This document shows positions 17,486 through 25,399 of a stretch of DNA of 64,000 nt, in pieces (the first letter of the stretch is position 1; every line of letters starts with the position of its first letter). The notes under the pieces were generated by a model. That model was not told the origin of the DNA. It was given only the letters and a program-made list of their open reading frames with translations, and made no database searches. The stretch is from Oceanobacter sp. (GTDB lineage Bacteria > Pseudomonadota > Gammaproteobacteria > Pseudomonadales > Oceanobacteraceae): contig NVWL01000051.1 in NCBI GenBank assembly GCA_002733645.1, positions 1 to 64,000 of the forward strand. The letters are read 5' to 3'. The position numbers and the translations under genes were made by a program.

Positions 17486-17793
17486 TCGGGGGGCTTCCTG
17501 TCCAATCGCTAAACGGCTTGTGTTCCTTACCGCTCTGCTATGCCGCTCGCACTCTTCAGCGGCGCGGGACATTCCAAAATAGCTGAGGGTTACCCCGCCA
17601 ATTCCAAACGCACGAGCCATGCTGTGGCCATTCTCCGCCAATGCCAAGCACTTGGTTTTGATGGTGAAATCGGCTGCTAGCCAAACCGCCCGGCTCATCG
17701 AAAGTTTCTTTCCCTCGACTGTCGCCTGCGCCAGGCCCGGGCTTCGCTGCCAACTCTTCTTGCAGCCTGCAAAGCTTGTGATAAGGTATTGCA
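17486..17793. other. Upstream region of the bchI operon
   Basis: About 310 bp without a supported gene. Long frames across it on both strands lack family resemblance and extend antisense into neighbours. It must hold the promoter of bchI-bchD-bchO. I found no TGT-N12-ACA PpsR-type site here, unlike the bchC and bchG promoters. Confidence 0.45.
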
Positions 17794-18795
17794 ATGAGTG
17801 GTTTTCCCTTTAGCGCAATCGTCGGTCAGGAAGAGATGAAACTGGCGTTGCTGGTCGCCGCTGTCGATGCCCGGATCGGTGGCGTGATGATCTTTGGCGA
17901 TCGCGGAACCGGCAAGTCCACGGCCGCGCGGGCGCTCGCCGCGACCTTGCCGCAAATCAGGGTTGTCGAGGGCTGTCGCTTTCATTGCGAGCCCGAGAGC
18001 CGCGATAAGTGTCCCGACCCGTGCACGAGCAAGAGGGTCCGCAAGATGGATGTGCCATTTGTCGACCTTCCCCTTGGCTCGACAGAGGACCGGGTTGTCG
18101 GCACGCTTGATCTGGAAAAGGCGCTGGCGCACGGCGAAAAGCATTTCGAGCCGGGCCTGCTGGCGAAGGCGCATCGCGGTTTTCTGTATATAGACGAAAT
18201 CAACTTGCTGGAAGATCATGTCGTTGACCTGCTGCTCGATGTCGCAGCATCGGGCGAAAATCTGGTCGAACGCGACGGGCTTAGTATCCGTCACCCGGCG
18301 CGCTTCGTATTAATTGGCAGTGGCAATCCGGAAGAGGGCGAACTGCGCCCGCAATTGCTGGACCGCTTTGGTCTGTCGGTCGAGGTGAAGACGCCGGATG
18401 ATATCGACCAGCGGGTCGAGATCATGCGGCGCTGCGATGCGCAGGAACGGGACGCGGAAAAATTTGCCGCCAAGTGGAAGAGCGAAGATGCCAAAATATT
18501 GCGCCAGATTGATCGCGCAAAAAAAGCGCTTCCCAATGTTAAGACTCCGGCGAAGATTTTGCGCGACACGGCCGCCTTGTGCAAGGCGGTCGGGGCGGAC
18601 GGCCTTCGTGGCGAATTGACGTTGATGCGGGGTGCGAGAGCCTATGCTGCTCTGCAAGGCGATGCTGCGGTGACGCTGGATCATCTAAAAGCCATGGCGC
18701 CGCTGTCGCTGCGCCATCGCCTCCGCCGCGATGTGCTGGATGAAACCGGTTCGACGGTGCGAATTGAGCGTGCGCTGGAGGAGTTGTTCGGTTGA
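17794..18795 (+). CDS. bchI: Magnesium chelatase ATPase subunit I
   Basis: The 333-aa AAA+ ATPase of Mg-chelatase, with BchD and BchH, inserts Mg2+ into protoporphyrin IX. Walker A GDRGTGKST is at about residues 35-43 and Walker B LYIDEINLL near 130-138. The insert with CRFHCEPESRDKCPDPC is the cysteine-containing loop typical of BchI/ChlI, and GSGNPEEGELRPQLLDRFG gives sensor and arginine-finger elements. BchI hexamers work with BchD in the cytoplasm. First gene of bchI-bchD-bchO; its stop overlaps the bchD start (TTGA). Confidence 0.97.
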   Translation: MSGFPFSAIVGQEEMKLALLVAAVDARIGGVMIFGDRGTGKSTAARALAATLPQIRVVEGCRFHCEPESRDKCPDPCTSKRVRKMDVPFVDLPLGSTEDRVVGTLDLEKALAHGEKHFEPGLLAKAHRGFLYIDEINLLEDHVVDLLLDVAASGENLVERDGLSIRHPARFVLIGSGNPEEGELRPQLLDRFGLSVEVKTPDDIDQRVEIMRRCDAQERDAEKFAAKWKSEDAKILRQIDRAKKALPNVKTPAKILRDTAALCKAVGADGLRGELTLMRGARAYAALQGDAAVTLDHLKAMAPLSLRHRLRRDVLDETGSTVRIERALEELFG

Positions 18796-20516
18796 ACACG
18801 GGCGCTGAACAGGAAACGGCGCCAACCGAATCTTCTCTGGCCAATTGCCTGCTGGCGGCGCAGCTCTTTGCGCAAAATCCCTCAAGTTTCGCCGGAATAT
18901 GTTTGCGTGGCTTTGGTCCCGTTCGTGATGCGCTGACCGAAAAACTGATCCGCGCGCTCGAACCGATGGGGCCGGTTCTCAAAGTTCCGAATAATGTCGA
19001 TGCCGAACGCCTGCTCGGCGGGATTGATCTTGCGGCCACCTTGCAGAGCGGCAGATCGGTTTGGCGCCCCGGTTTGCTGGAGACTGCGCAAAAGGGTTTC
19101 CTCGTGATTCCGATGGCAGAACGGATCGACGAGAATATTGCGGCCCATATCGCGCAGGCGATGGATATTGGCGAACTTGCCATCATCCTGCTCGATGACG
19201 GGATGGAAAGCGACGAAGCGCCGCCTGTCGTTCTGATGGAGCGGATTGCATTTCACTGCGACCTGACCGGTACACGGGATCTGGCGGCCGTTGCGGCGCA
19301 GGACTTATCGATTGTGGCTAGCGCGCCGAAGGCGCGTTCGATGACCAAGAAAAGCCGGGCGTCATTGGCGGCGACGGCAGCGGCCTTTGGTATTCATTCG
19401 GTACGGCCACTGTTGTTTGCCGAGCGATGTGCAAAGTTGCATGCCTTGATGGCTGGCCACGACCAGATTGCTGATGAAGATCTGCAAATGGCGGTGCGGT
19501 TGGTGCTGGGGCCGCGAGCAACGCAATTCCCGCAACAGCAAGAACCATCGCAGCCCCAGGAACAGGAGCCGAATGCGCCCGATCAAGAATCAGAGGAAAG
19601 CGAGGAGCAGCAGAATATCGAGGATATCTCGCTGGAGGACTTGCTGCTTGATGCTGCCGCTGCTTCCATCCCGCCGCATATTCTGGACCAGATTGAGGGG
19701 AAGGTCCGGCCTTCCGGCAAGGGGCAGGGCGGCCGCGCCGGCAGCAAGCAGCAGTCGACCAAACGGGGCCGGCCGAAAGGCACGCGACCCGGTGTTCCCG
19801 GAAATGGCAAACGGCTGGCATTGATTGATACGTTGCGGACGGCGGCACCCTGGCAGACTATCCGGCGCAGGGAGAGCGCGATTGCCGATCCTGGCAGAAT
19901 CCATATTCGAAAAGCGGACCTGCGGGTCCATCATTATGAGGAACGGCAGGAAAGTCTCACGATCTTCGCCGTTGATGCATCGGGATCGTCCGCCTTGTCG
20001 CGGCTGGCAGAGGCCAAGGGCGCGGTGGAGCTGATGCTGGCGGAAGCCTATGTCAAGCGCTCCCAGGTCGCGCTGGTTGCGTTTCGTAAAGAGGGGGCAG
20101 AGGTGCTGCTGCCGCCGACCCGGTCCCTGACCAGAGCCCGGCGAGCGCTGAGCGCGCTGCCGGGCGGTGGCGGTACGCCGCTGGCAGCGGGGCTTATCGC
20201 AGCAAGACAATTGGCCGAAGCCGCGCGGAAACGCGGGCAGACGCCGACCATTGCCATGCTGACAGACGGCAAGGGCAATGTGATGCTCGATGGAACGGCC
20301 AATCGGCAAGGAGCGAAAACGGAGATGGCGGAGATAGCCAAAGGCATATCTGCGTTGGGCCTGAACAGCATCGTCATCGATATTTCACCGCGCCCGCGCC
20401 CGGAGGCGGGGGAACTGGCGGCGGCGTTGCGCGGCAAATATCTGCCACTGCCGAGAGCCCAGAGCGCGGCGATGGTGGCGGCGATCGAGAGTGTTGGCAA
20501 GGAGTCGGCGGCATGA
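18792..20516 (+). CDS. bchD: Magnesium chelatase subunit D
   Basis: The 574-aa product has an N-terminal AAA+-like domain lacking a functional Walker A, a Gln/Pro/Glu-rich acidic linker (about residues 245-285) and a C-terminal von Willebrand A / integrin-I domain. The MIDAS motif DASGSSALS lies near residue 396, followed by TDGKGN. This is the usual BchD layout. It forms the platform on which BchI hydrolyses ATP while BchH binds porphyrin. The start is TTG at 18792, overlapping the bchI stop by 4 nt, and no nearby ATG fits better. The stop overlaps bchO (ATGA). Confidence 0.96.
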   Translation: MNTGAEQETAPTESSLANCLLAAQLFAQNPSSFAGICLRGFGPVRDALTEKLIRALEPMGPVLKVPNNVDAERLLGGIDLAATLQSGRSVWRPGLLETAQKGFLVIPMAERIDENIAAHIAQAMDIGELAIILLDDGMESDEAPPVVLMERIAFHCDLTGTRDLAAVAAQDLSIVASAPKARSMTKKSRASLAATAAAFGIHSVRPLLFAERCAKLHALMAGHDQIADEDLQMAVRLVLGPRATQFPQQQEPSQPQEQEPNAPDQESEESEEQQNIEDISLEDLLLDAAAASIPPHILDQIEGKVRPSGKGQGGRAGSKQQSTKRGRPKGTRPGVPGNGKRLALIDTLRTAAPWQTIRRRESAIADPGRIHIRKADLRVHHYEERQESLTIFAVDASGSSALSRLAEAKGAVELMLAEAYVKRSQVALVAFRKEGAEVLLPPTRSLTRARRALSALPGGGGTPLAAGLIAARQLAEAARKRGQTPTIAMLTDGKGNVMLDGTANRQGAKTEMAEIAKGISALGLNSIVIDISPRPRPEAGELAAALRGKYLPLPRAQSAAMVAAIESVGKESAA

Positions 20517-21409
20517 CCCGGCGTTATCCCGAGTGGACGATCGAGGGGCAGGACTGGCCGAACCATCAGGCGAGCCAGTTTGTCGAAGCGGATCACTATA
20601 AATGGCATGTGCAGCGGATGGGGCCGAAGAAGGCGGGTGCGCCGGTCTGCCTGCTGCTGCACGGTACCGGTGCGGCAACCCATAGCTGGCGCGATATCAT
20701 GCCGTTATTGGCCAAGGATTATGACGTAATTGCGCTGGATCTGCCCGGTCATGGTTTTACACGGCCGACCACGGCGCGGCAGGTTTCGCTGCCGAAAATG
20801 GCCGCCTCGATCGGTGTGCTAGTGGAAGAAATGGAAGCATCTCCTGCGCTTATTGTGGGGCATTCGGCGGGAGCCGCAATCGGCATTCAGTTGATGTTGG
20901 ACAAATGTTGGAAAATCCCACTTGTTGGATTGAATCCGGCGCTGATGCCCTTTCCGGGGCTGGCTGCGAAGCTGTTCCCGCAGCTTGCCAAGATGTTGTT
21001 TACAAACCCTTTTGTCTCCCGAATCTTCGCACGCTGGGCCCGCTATCCCGGCGAAACGGAGAAGTTCCTGCGCCGGTCTACCGGATCGCGAATCGATGCA
21101 GCGGGTGCGCTCTATTATCGTCGGTTGTTCAGTCGCTCGGGCCATTGCGATGGCGCAATCCGGATGATGGCCAACTGGCGGCTGGAAGGATTGCAAAGGC
21201 GTCTGCCGGATATCGAAACACCCGTTTTGCTGGTCCACGGCGAAAAAGACAGCGCCATTCCCCGATCCGCAGTGGAAAGGCCGGCGGAGTTGATTGCGCA
21301 GGGCACGATCAAGGACGTCGCCAATCTTGGCCATCTGGCGCATGAGGAAGATCCGGAGCAACTAGCCAGAATCATCCTGCAATTTGCGAAGCAGCATGTA
21401 AAACGATAG
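20513..21409 (+). CDS. bchO: Mg-chelatase-associated alpha/beta hydrolase BchO
   Basis: The 298-aa alpha/beta hydrolase always travels with bchI-bchD in purple-bacterial PGCs; its biochemical reaction is not established. The oxyanion block LLLHGTGAATHSW, the nucleophile elbow GHSAGAAIG (Ser near residue 117), the acid-region VHGEKDSAIP and the catalytic His in NLGHLAHEEDPE are all present, so it should be an active hydrolase. It overlaps bchD by 4 nt. A 57-codon membrane ORF follows after 23 bp. Confidence 0.93.
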   Translation: MTRRYPEWTIEGQDWPNHQASQFVEADHYKWHVQRMGPKKAGAPVCLLLHGTGAATHSWRDIMPLLAKDYDVIALDLPGHGFTRPTTARQVSLPKMAASIGVLVEEMEASPALIVGHSAGAAIGIQLMLDKCWKIPLVGLNPALMPFPGLAAKLFPQLAKMLFTNPFVSRIFARWARYPGETEKFLRRSTGSRIDAAGALYYRRLFSRSGHCDGAIRMMANWRLEGLQRRLPDIETPVLLVHGEKDSAIPRSAVERPAELIAQGTIKDVANLGHLAHEEDPEQLARIILQFAKQHVKR

Positions 21410-21432
21410 GGTCGCGCAAAAGGGAGGATGAT

Positions 21433-21606
21433 ATGGAGACCAGTCCAATGGACAATTTTGGATGGATAGAGATTATCTTTTCCGGAGCGGTCGCGCTGGC
21501 CTTTGGCTTCTGGCAACTCTGGTCGATCAACCGGGAGATTGCCAAGGACAAGGAGAAAGCTGCCGATAAAGAGAAGGCCGACAAGCCGGGCAGCGAGCGA
21601 AAATAG
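21433..21606 (+). CDS. Small single-span membrane protein downstream of bchO (57 aa)
   Basis: An ATG frame of 57 codons with a strong ribosome site AGGGAGG 5 nt upstream, 23 bp after bchO. The product has a tryptophan-rich N-terminal span (DNFGWIEIIFSGAVALAFG then FWQLWSI, about residues 7-31) and a highly charged Lys/Glu/Asp tail, so one helix with a cytoplasmic basic-acidic tail is expected. It resembles no named photosynthesis protein I can recall. Position at the end of bchIDO and facing crtC suggests co-expression with pigment genes. ATG at 21451 would shorten it by 6 residues. Confidence 0.7.
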   Translation: METSPMDNFGWIEIIFSGAVALAFGFWQLWSINREIAKDKEKAADKEKADKPGSERK

Positions 21607-21640
21607 TCCGCTGACACGCTCGATCTCTCTGGAAGCGGCT

Positions 21641-22606
21641 CTATTTCTGGCGGCTCAGAAAGATCGGTGTCGGAATATGAAAAGCTTTCGATAGCCGGTT
21701 CGGTTCGCGCGGCATCTTGTATGGAAGCATGTTCTGGATCACCGGATTGACCAGTCGATCGAGTGAAATACTTTCCTGAATCGCGGTCACTTGTTGACCA
21801 AAAAGTCTCATTTTTAGCGCCGATCGTGCATAAAAGGGCGAGTCTTCCCATGTTTTTATCACCGAAGCATGACCGCGATCCGCTCGCGTCTGTCTTTTCA
21901 TGCCCCACCACGTCGGGGGCAGGGGGGCGACCAGCGGCAGCTCGACCTCCTGCGGCGTGCCCGAGGCATCGAAGCGCAGGGCGCTGGCAAAATGGCTGCC
22001 GTCGCGGCGGATGCCTTCATAGGTCACGGCGACGTCCTGGCCGCAATGGGCGCGGGACCAGTGCCAGCTCTTGAAACCGGCCTCGATCGGTTCGCTGCCG
22101 TGATTGCCGTCGAGATAGCCGCTGCCCGACCAGCTCACGTCGGGCTGCTCCATCCTCACTTCGATACGCGCGCGCGGCGCGATCGTGTGCCAGTGATGCC
22201 CGCCGGCAGGATCAAGCTTGAACGATTTGTCATTCAGCATTTCCGGATGAAGGATGATCTGGCCCTTCACGGGCCGCCGCCAGGGGATGCCGAGGCGGAT
22301 GTCGCGCTCCTCGATATCGATGATCAGCCGGTCCTTGTCCCAGCGCATTGCGCTCGGGCCGATGGTCAGCGCGTCCTCGCTCTGCCTGGTGTCCTGTCGT
22401 CCGCGCTCGGTCATCACCCAGCGCGCGCCGCGCTTGCCATAGAGCGCGACATTGAGGCAGCTGTGATCGAGCGGGATATCGCGGCCCGATTGCTTGTAAT
22501 AAGGCGAGAAAACGCTGCCGATAAATCCGATAATGGTCAGCCCGTAGCGTTCGTCATCGCTGAGCGCATCGACATACCACCAGCGGTAGCCTTGCGGTGG
22601 AACCAC
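21641..22606 (-). CDS. crtC: Carotenoid 1,2-hydratase (hydroxyneurosporene synthase)
   Basis: CrtC adds water to the psi end of neurosporene or lycopene and related carotenoids. GYRWWYVDALSDD and IGFIGSVFSPYY open the family pattern. SWSGSGYLDGNHGSEP with WHWSRAH, and RQTRADRGH toward the end, are characteristic. The open frame runs upstream to 22906 but that part is antisense-free overlap with crtD in another frame and unlike CrtC. I place the start at the GTG at 22606 (about 321 aa), which overlaps the crtD 3' end by 70 nt. No clear Shine-Dalgarno site is visible, so the exact start is uncertain. Confidence 0.88.
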   Translation of the reverse strand: MVPPQGYRWWYVDALSDDERYGLTIIGFIGSVFSPYYKQSGRDIPLDHSCLNVALYGKRGARWVMTERGRQDTRQSEDALTIGPSAMRWDKDRLIIDIEERDIRLGIPWRRPVKGQIILHPEMLNDKSFKLDPAGGHHWHTIAPRARIEVRMEQPDVSWSGSGYLDGNHGSEPIEAGFKSWHWSRAHCGQDVAVTYEGIRRDGSHFASALRFDASGTPQEVELPLVAPLPPTWWGMKRQTRADRGHASVIKTWEDSPFYARSALKMRLFGQQVTAIQESISLDRLVNPVIQNMLPYKMPREPNRLSKAFHIPTPIFLSRQK

Positions 22607-24084
22607 GACGTCGAAGCGCGGTCGGACAGGACGGCTTCGCTCGCCAACCGCCCCGACAAGGCGGCCATCGGCACGCCCGCGCCCGGATGGGTCGCTCCGC
22701 CCGCGCAATAGAGCCCATGGATCCGTGTCCGGCTCCCGGGCCGGAGGAAGGACGCCGCCCATCCGTGCGAGGCCCGACCATAAAGCGCCCCGCCGGTCGC
22801 GGGGAAGAGTGTCGAGAAATCGTTGGGCGTGATCAGCCGGTGCCGGAAGTCCGGCTCCATCTCCAGCCCGCAATGCGTCAGGGTTCGCAGCATGTTGGCG
22901 GTGCATTTCGCTTTCTCCTCGGATGAATATTGGTGACTGTCACCATTGGCCGGCGCGTTGACGATGATCTGCAGGCGTTGCGGGCCGCTCGTTCCGGCAT
23001 CGCCCAGCTTGCAGACATAGGCGGTCGGTTGCTCGGGCGGTTTGCCGGATTTGATGTCGGCAAATTCGGCCGGATAGTCGGATGAAAAAAAGACATTGTG
23101 ATGGTCGAGGTCGAATCCGCTTGTCTTGGCTTTGGCCAGCCAGACCATGGCGGACAGCGAGCGCTTGTGCCGGGGCGTTGCGCTGACGGACTGACTGGCA
23201 TTGACGCCGAAATGGCCGGAGCCCAGCGCCGATGGATCGGCATTGCAGACGACTGATGCCGCCGGAATCCATTCCCCCGATTCCAGTTGCACGCCGTTGG
23301 CCCGGTTCTTCGTGACGGCAATTTTGGTAACTGCAGCATCATAGCGAAAGCGGGCCCCGTTTTTTCTGGCAACCGTTTCAAGGGCTTGGGCGAGAGCATT
23401 CATACCGCCCCTGATCTTCCACACACCCTGCGATTCGACATGGGCGATCAGCATCAGCGTTGCCGGTGTCTGGAACGGAGAGGAGCCGCAATAGGTGGTG
23501 TAGCGACCGAATAATTGTCGCAGGCGCGGGTCGTCGAAATGCTCGCCGAGCACCTTCCACAGGCTTTCATAGGGGCGGATGGCGATCAGGTCGCCGATCC
23601 GCCACAGGCCGATCCGCCACATCAGCGGCAGCGGCCAGCTGACCTTGCTGTTGCGCAGCATCGAGCGGTCGAGGATCCGGTAAATGCGTTCGGCTTCGCT
23701 GGAGAAACTGCGATATCCAGCTGCAGCTTCGGCCCCTGCAAATCGTCCAATGGCGTCGGCGCTTTTTTCGGGGTCGGCGAACAGGTCCAGCCGCTCATCC
23801 TCACTCCACGCGTGGCGCGCCAAGGTATCGGCGCGTTGCAGTCCCAGATGATCATCGCTGTTGCTGCCGGCTGCGGCAAATATCTCATCGATGACATCGC
23901 GCATCGTGAAAACGGTGGGGCCGGCGTCGATCGCAGCGCCGTCCACGTCAAGCTGACGGACCTTGCCGCCGGGGGATTTTTCTTTTTCCAGAACTGTCAC
24001 CGGGACGCCACGCGCCGATAGCAAAGCGGCACTGACGAGACCGCCAATGCCAGCGCCGATAATGATAGTCTGGTCCTTCTCCAC
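22537..24084 (-). CDS. crtD: Hydroxyneurosporene / methoxyneurosporene 3,4-dehydrogenase
   Basis: The 515-aa FAD-dependent carotenoid desaturase has the dinucleotide motif IIIGAGIGGLVSAALLSARG at residues 6-25, then GGKVRQLDVDGAAIDAGPTVF and the C-terminal GGATHPGAGVPMAALSGRLA that marks the phytoene-desaturase/CrtD group. Together with CrtC and CrtF it makes spirilloxanthin- or spheroidene-type carotenoids. About 22 residues follow the conserved C-terminal block and overlap the crtC start region. CrtI is the alternative, but the gene partners crtC and crtF and the start divergent from crtF favour CrtD. Confidence 0.88.
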   Translation of the reverse strand: MEKDQTIIIGAGIGGLVSAALLSARGVPVTVLEKEKSPGGKVRQLDVDGAAIDAGPTVFTMRDVIDEIFAAAGSNSDDHLGLQRADTLARHAWSEDERLDLFADPEKSADAIGRFAGAEAAAGYRSFSSEAERIYRILDRSMLRNSKVSWPLPLMWRIGLWRIGDLIAIRPYESLWKVLGEHFDDPRLRQLFGRYTTYCGSSPFQTPATLMLIAHVESQGVWKIRGGMNALAQALETVARKNGARFRYDAAVTKIAVTKNRANGVQLESGEWIPAASVVCNADPSALGSGHFGVNASQSVSATPRHKRSLSAMVWLAKAKTSGFDLDHHNVFFSSDYPAEFADIKSGKPPEQPTAYVCKLGDAGTSGPQRLQIIVNAPANGDSHQYSSEEKAKCTANMLRTLTHCGLEMEPDFRHRLITPNDFSTLFPATGGALYGRASHGWAASFLRPGSRTRIHGLYCAGGATHPGAGVPMAALSGRLASEAVLSDRASTSWFHRKATAGGMSMRSAMTNATG

Positions 24085-24159
24085 CCGAGCTCCGATAACA
24101 TCGCAACAGTTTCAGTTTGACGGGAATCTAACAGAAGTCCATTCAAATAGACATAATAT
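24085..24159. promoter_or_regulatory. Divergent crtD / crtF promoter region with degenerate regulator motifs
   Basis: 75 bp separate the two starts. AGT-N12-ACA at 24136-24153 is a one-mismatch form of the PpsR/CrtJ box TGT-N12-ACA. TTGAC-GGGA-ATCTA at 24117-24130 matches 8 of 10 FNR consensus positions. An inverted GACATA...TATGTC lies across the crtF start (24150-24164). These are weak individually; their crowding in the shared crt promoter is suggestive of redox control. Confidence 0.4.
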
Positions 24160-25296
24160 ATGTCCAGATCAGATGACAATATCCCTTCGCAGCGCAACTG
24201 GAGGGCCCGCTGGGTCCTTCGGCGAAACCGCATATTGGGAAGCGCTGCCTTTCAGAAATGGGCCGCAAAAACCCCGATTTTTCGGACGGTTGCCCGGCGC
24301 AAGGCGGCGCAGCAGTTCGATCTGATTGCGGGCTTCGTCTACACCCAGATTCTCTATGTCTTCGTACAATCGGGCCTGATCAATTATCTGCGCGAAGGCT
24401 TGAAGAGCGACGCGGATATTGCCGCATTTGCCGGGCTGAATGGCGAGGCAACGGACCGAATTCTGCGCGCCGGTGCCGCGCTGGATATTGCCGAGTCGCC
24501 GCAAGCCGGACTTTGGACTCTGGGTGAGACCGGTGCAGCGCTGTCGGCGAACGACGGCGCGATGGCGATGATCCGCCATCATCAATTGCTCTATCGAGAT
24601 ATGGCGGATCCGTTCGCTCTGCTCAGCCAGCAAGGCGGCCAGAACAGTGGGCTGTCGCAATTCTGGACCTATGCCTCGAAGAGCGAGGCAGGCGCCAAAG
24701 ACAGTCAGCCTTATTCGGAACTGATGGCAGCGACTCAGCCGATGATCTGGCAGCAGATAATACCGAAATATGATTTCTCGCGGCATCGCAAGATGCTCGA
24801 TGTCGGGGGAGGGAGCGGCGCATTTGCGGAAGCGGTGAACCGGATTGCGCCGAAACTTGACCTCGCGATTTTCGATTTGCCGGATGTTGTAACGCTGGCG
24901 GAGTCGCGTTTTGCCGATCGGCCGGTGGATCATCGAGTCGCGATCCATGCCGGCAGTTTCAAGACCGATCCGGTGCCGCCGGGATATGATCTGGTCACTC
25001 TGATCCGTATCCTGCACGATCATGATGATGCGGTGGTCCGTGCTTTGCTGCGGAATATCCAACAGGCGCTTCCCGAGGGCGGACGATTGCTGATCGTCGA
25101 GCCGATGGCCGAGACCAGAGGAGCCGAGCCCATGGGTGATGGCTATTTTGGTCTCTATCTCTGGGCGATGGGGTCAGGCCGTCCGCGATCGGTCGCAGAG
25201 AATCGCGAGATGCTGGAAAAAGCCGGATTTTCATCGGTTACGGAGATTAGAACCGATCTGCCGATTATCGCGAAAGCCCTTGTCGCGAGCAAATGA
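24160..25296 (+). CDS. crtF: Demethylspheroidene / hydroxyneurosporene O-methyltransferase
   Basis: The 378-aa SAM-dependent methyltransferase of the O-methyltransferase-2 family methylates the 1-hydroxyl of acyclic carotenoids. An N-terminal helical dimerisation region is followed by the SAM motif MLDVGGGSGAFAEAV (about residues 210-224), IFDLPDVVTLAE, and LIRILHDHDDAVVRALL, which contains the family's catalytic His region. The ending LLIVEPMAETRGAEP is standard. It is transcribed away from crtD and leads toward bchC, from which it is separated by a 103-bp region with two PpsR boxes. Confidence 0.92.
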   Translation: MSRSDDNIPSQRNWRARWVLRRNRILGSAAFQKWAAKTPIFRTVARRKAAQQFDLIAGFVYTQILYVFVQSGLINYLREGLKSDADIAAFAGLNGEATDRILRAGAALDIAESPQAGLWTLGETGAALSANDGAMAMIRHHQLLYRDMADPFALLSQQGGQNSGLSQFWTYASKSEAGAKDSQPYSELMAATQPMIWQQIIPKYDFSRHRKMLDVGGGSGAFAEAVNRIAPKLDLAIFDLPDVVTLAESRFADRPVDHRVAIHAGSFKTDPVPPGYDLVTLIRILHDHDDAVVRALLRNIQQALPEGGRLLIVEPMAETRGAEPMGDGYFGLYLWAMGSGRPRSVAENREMLEKAGFSSVTEIRTDLPIIAKALVASK

Positions 25297-25305
25297 CACA
25301 GAAAG

Positions 25306-25323
25306 TGTCCAATATATTTGACA
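25306..25323. promoter_or_regulatory. PpsR/CrtJ box 1 upstream of bchC
   Basis: TGT at 25306-25308 and ACA at 25321-25323, separated by exactly 12 bp of A/T-rich sequence, match the TGT-N12-ACA operator of the aerobic photosynthesis repressor PpsR/CrtJ. It lies 77 bp before the bchC start. A ppsR gene is in this window (37102-38526). Confidence 0.8.
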
Positions 25324-25331
25324 TTTAAGAA

Positions 25332-25349
25332 TGTTTAAGTAATTTGACA
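25332..25349. promoter_or_regulatory. PpsR/CrtJ box 2 upstream of bchC
   Basis: TGT at 25332-25334 and ACA at 25347-25349 with 12 bp between, a second perfect match. Its centre is 26 bp from that of box 1, about two and a half helical turns. Paired boxes allow cooperative binding by PpsR tetramers, as known for the Rhodobacter bchC promoter. They would control bchCXYZ and, by read-through, puf. Confidence 0.8.
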
Positions 25350-25399
25350 CTCAACGGAGTCTCTCATTTACGGCAGGGACATCGTGAGAAGGGGACGCT

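Noticed and set aside
17192-17794. Minus-strand frame of 200 codons before bchI
   Set aside because: Half of it is antisense to the PAS gene and the rest lacks recognisable domains.
22607-22906. Upstream extension of the crtC frame
   Set aside because: Lies wholly within crtD in another frame and has Arg/Gly/Pro-rich non-CrtC composition.
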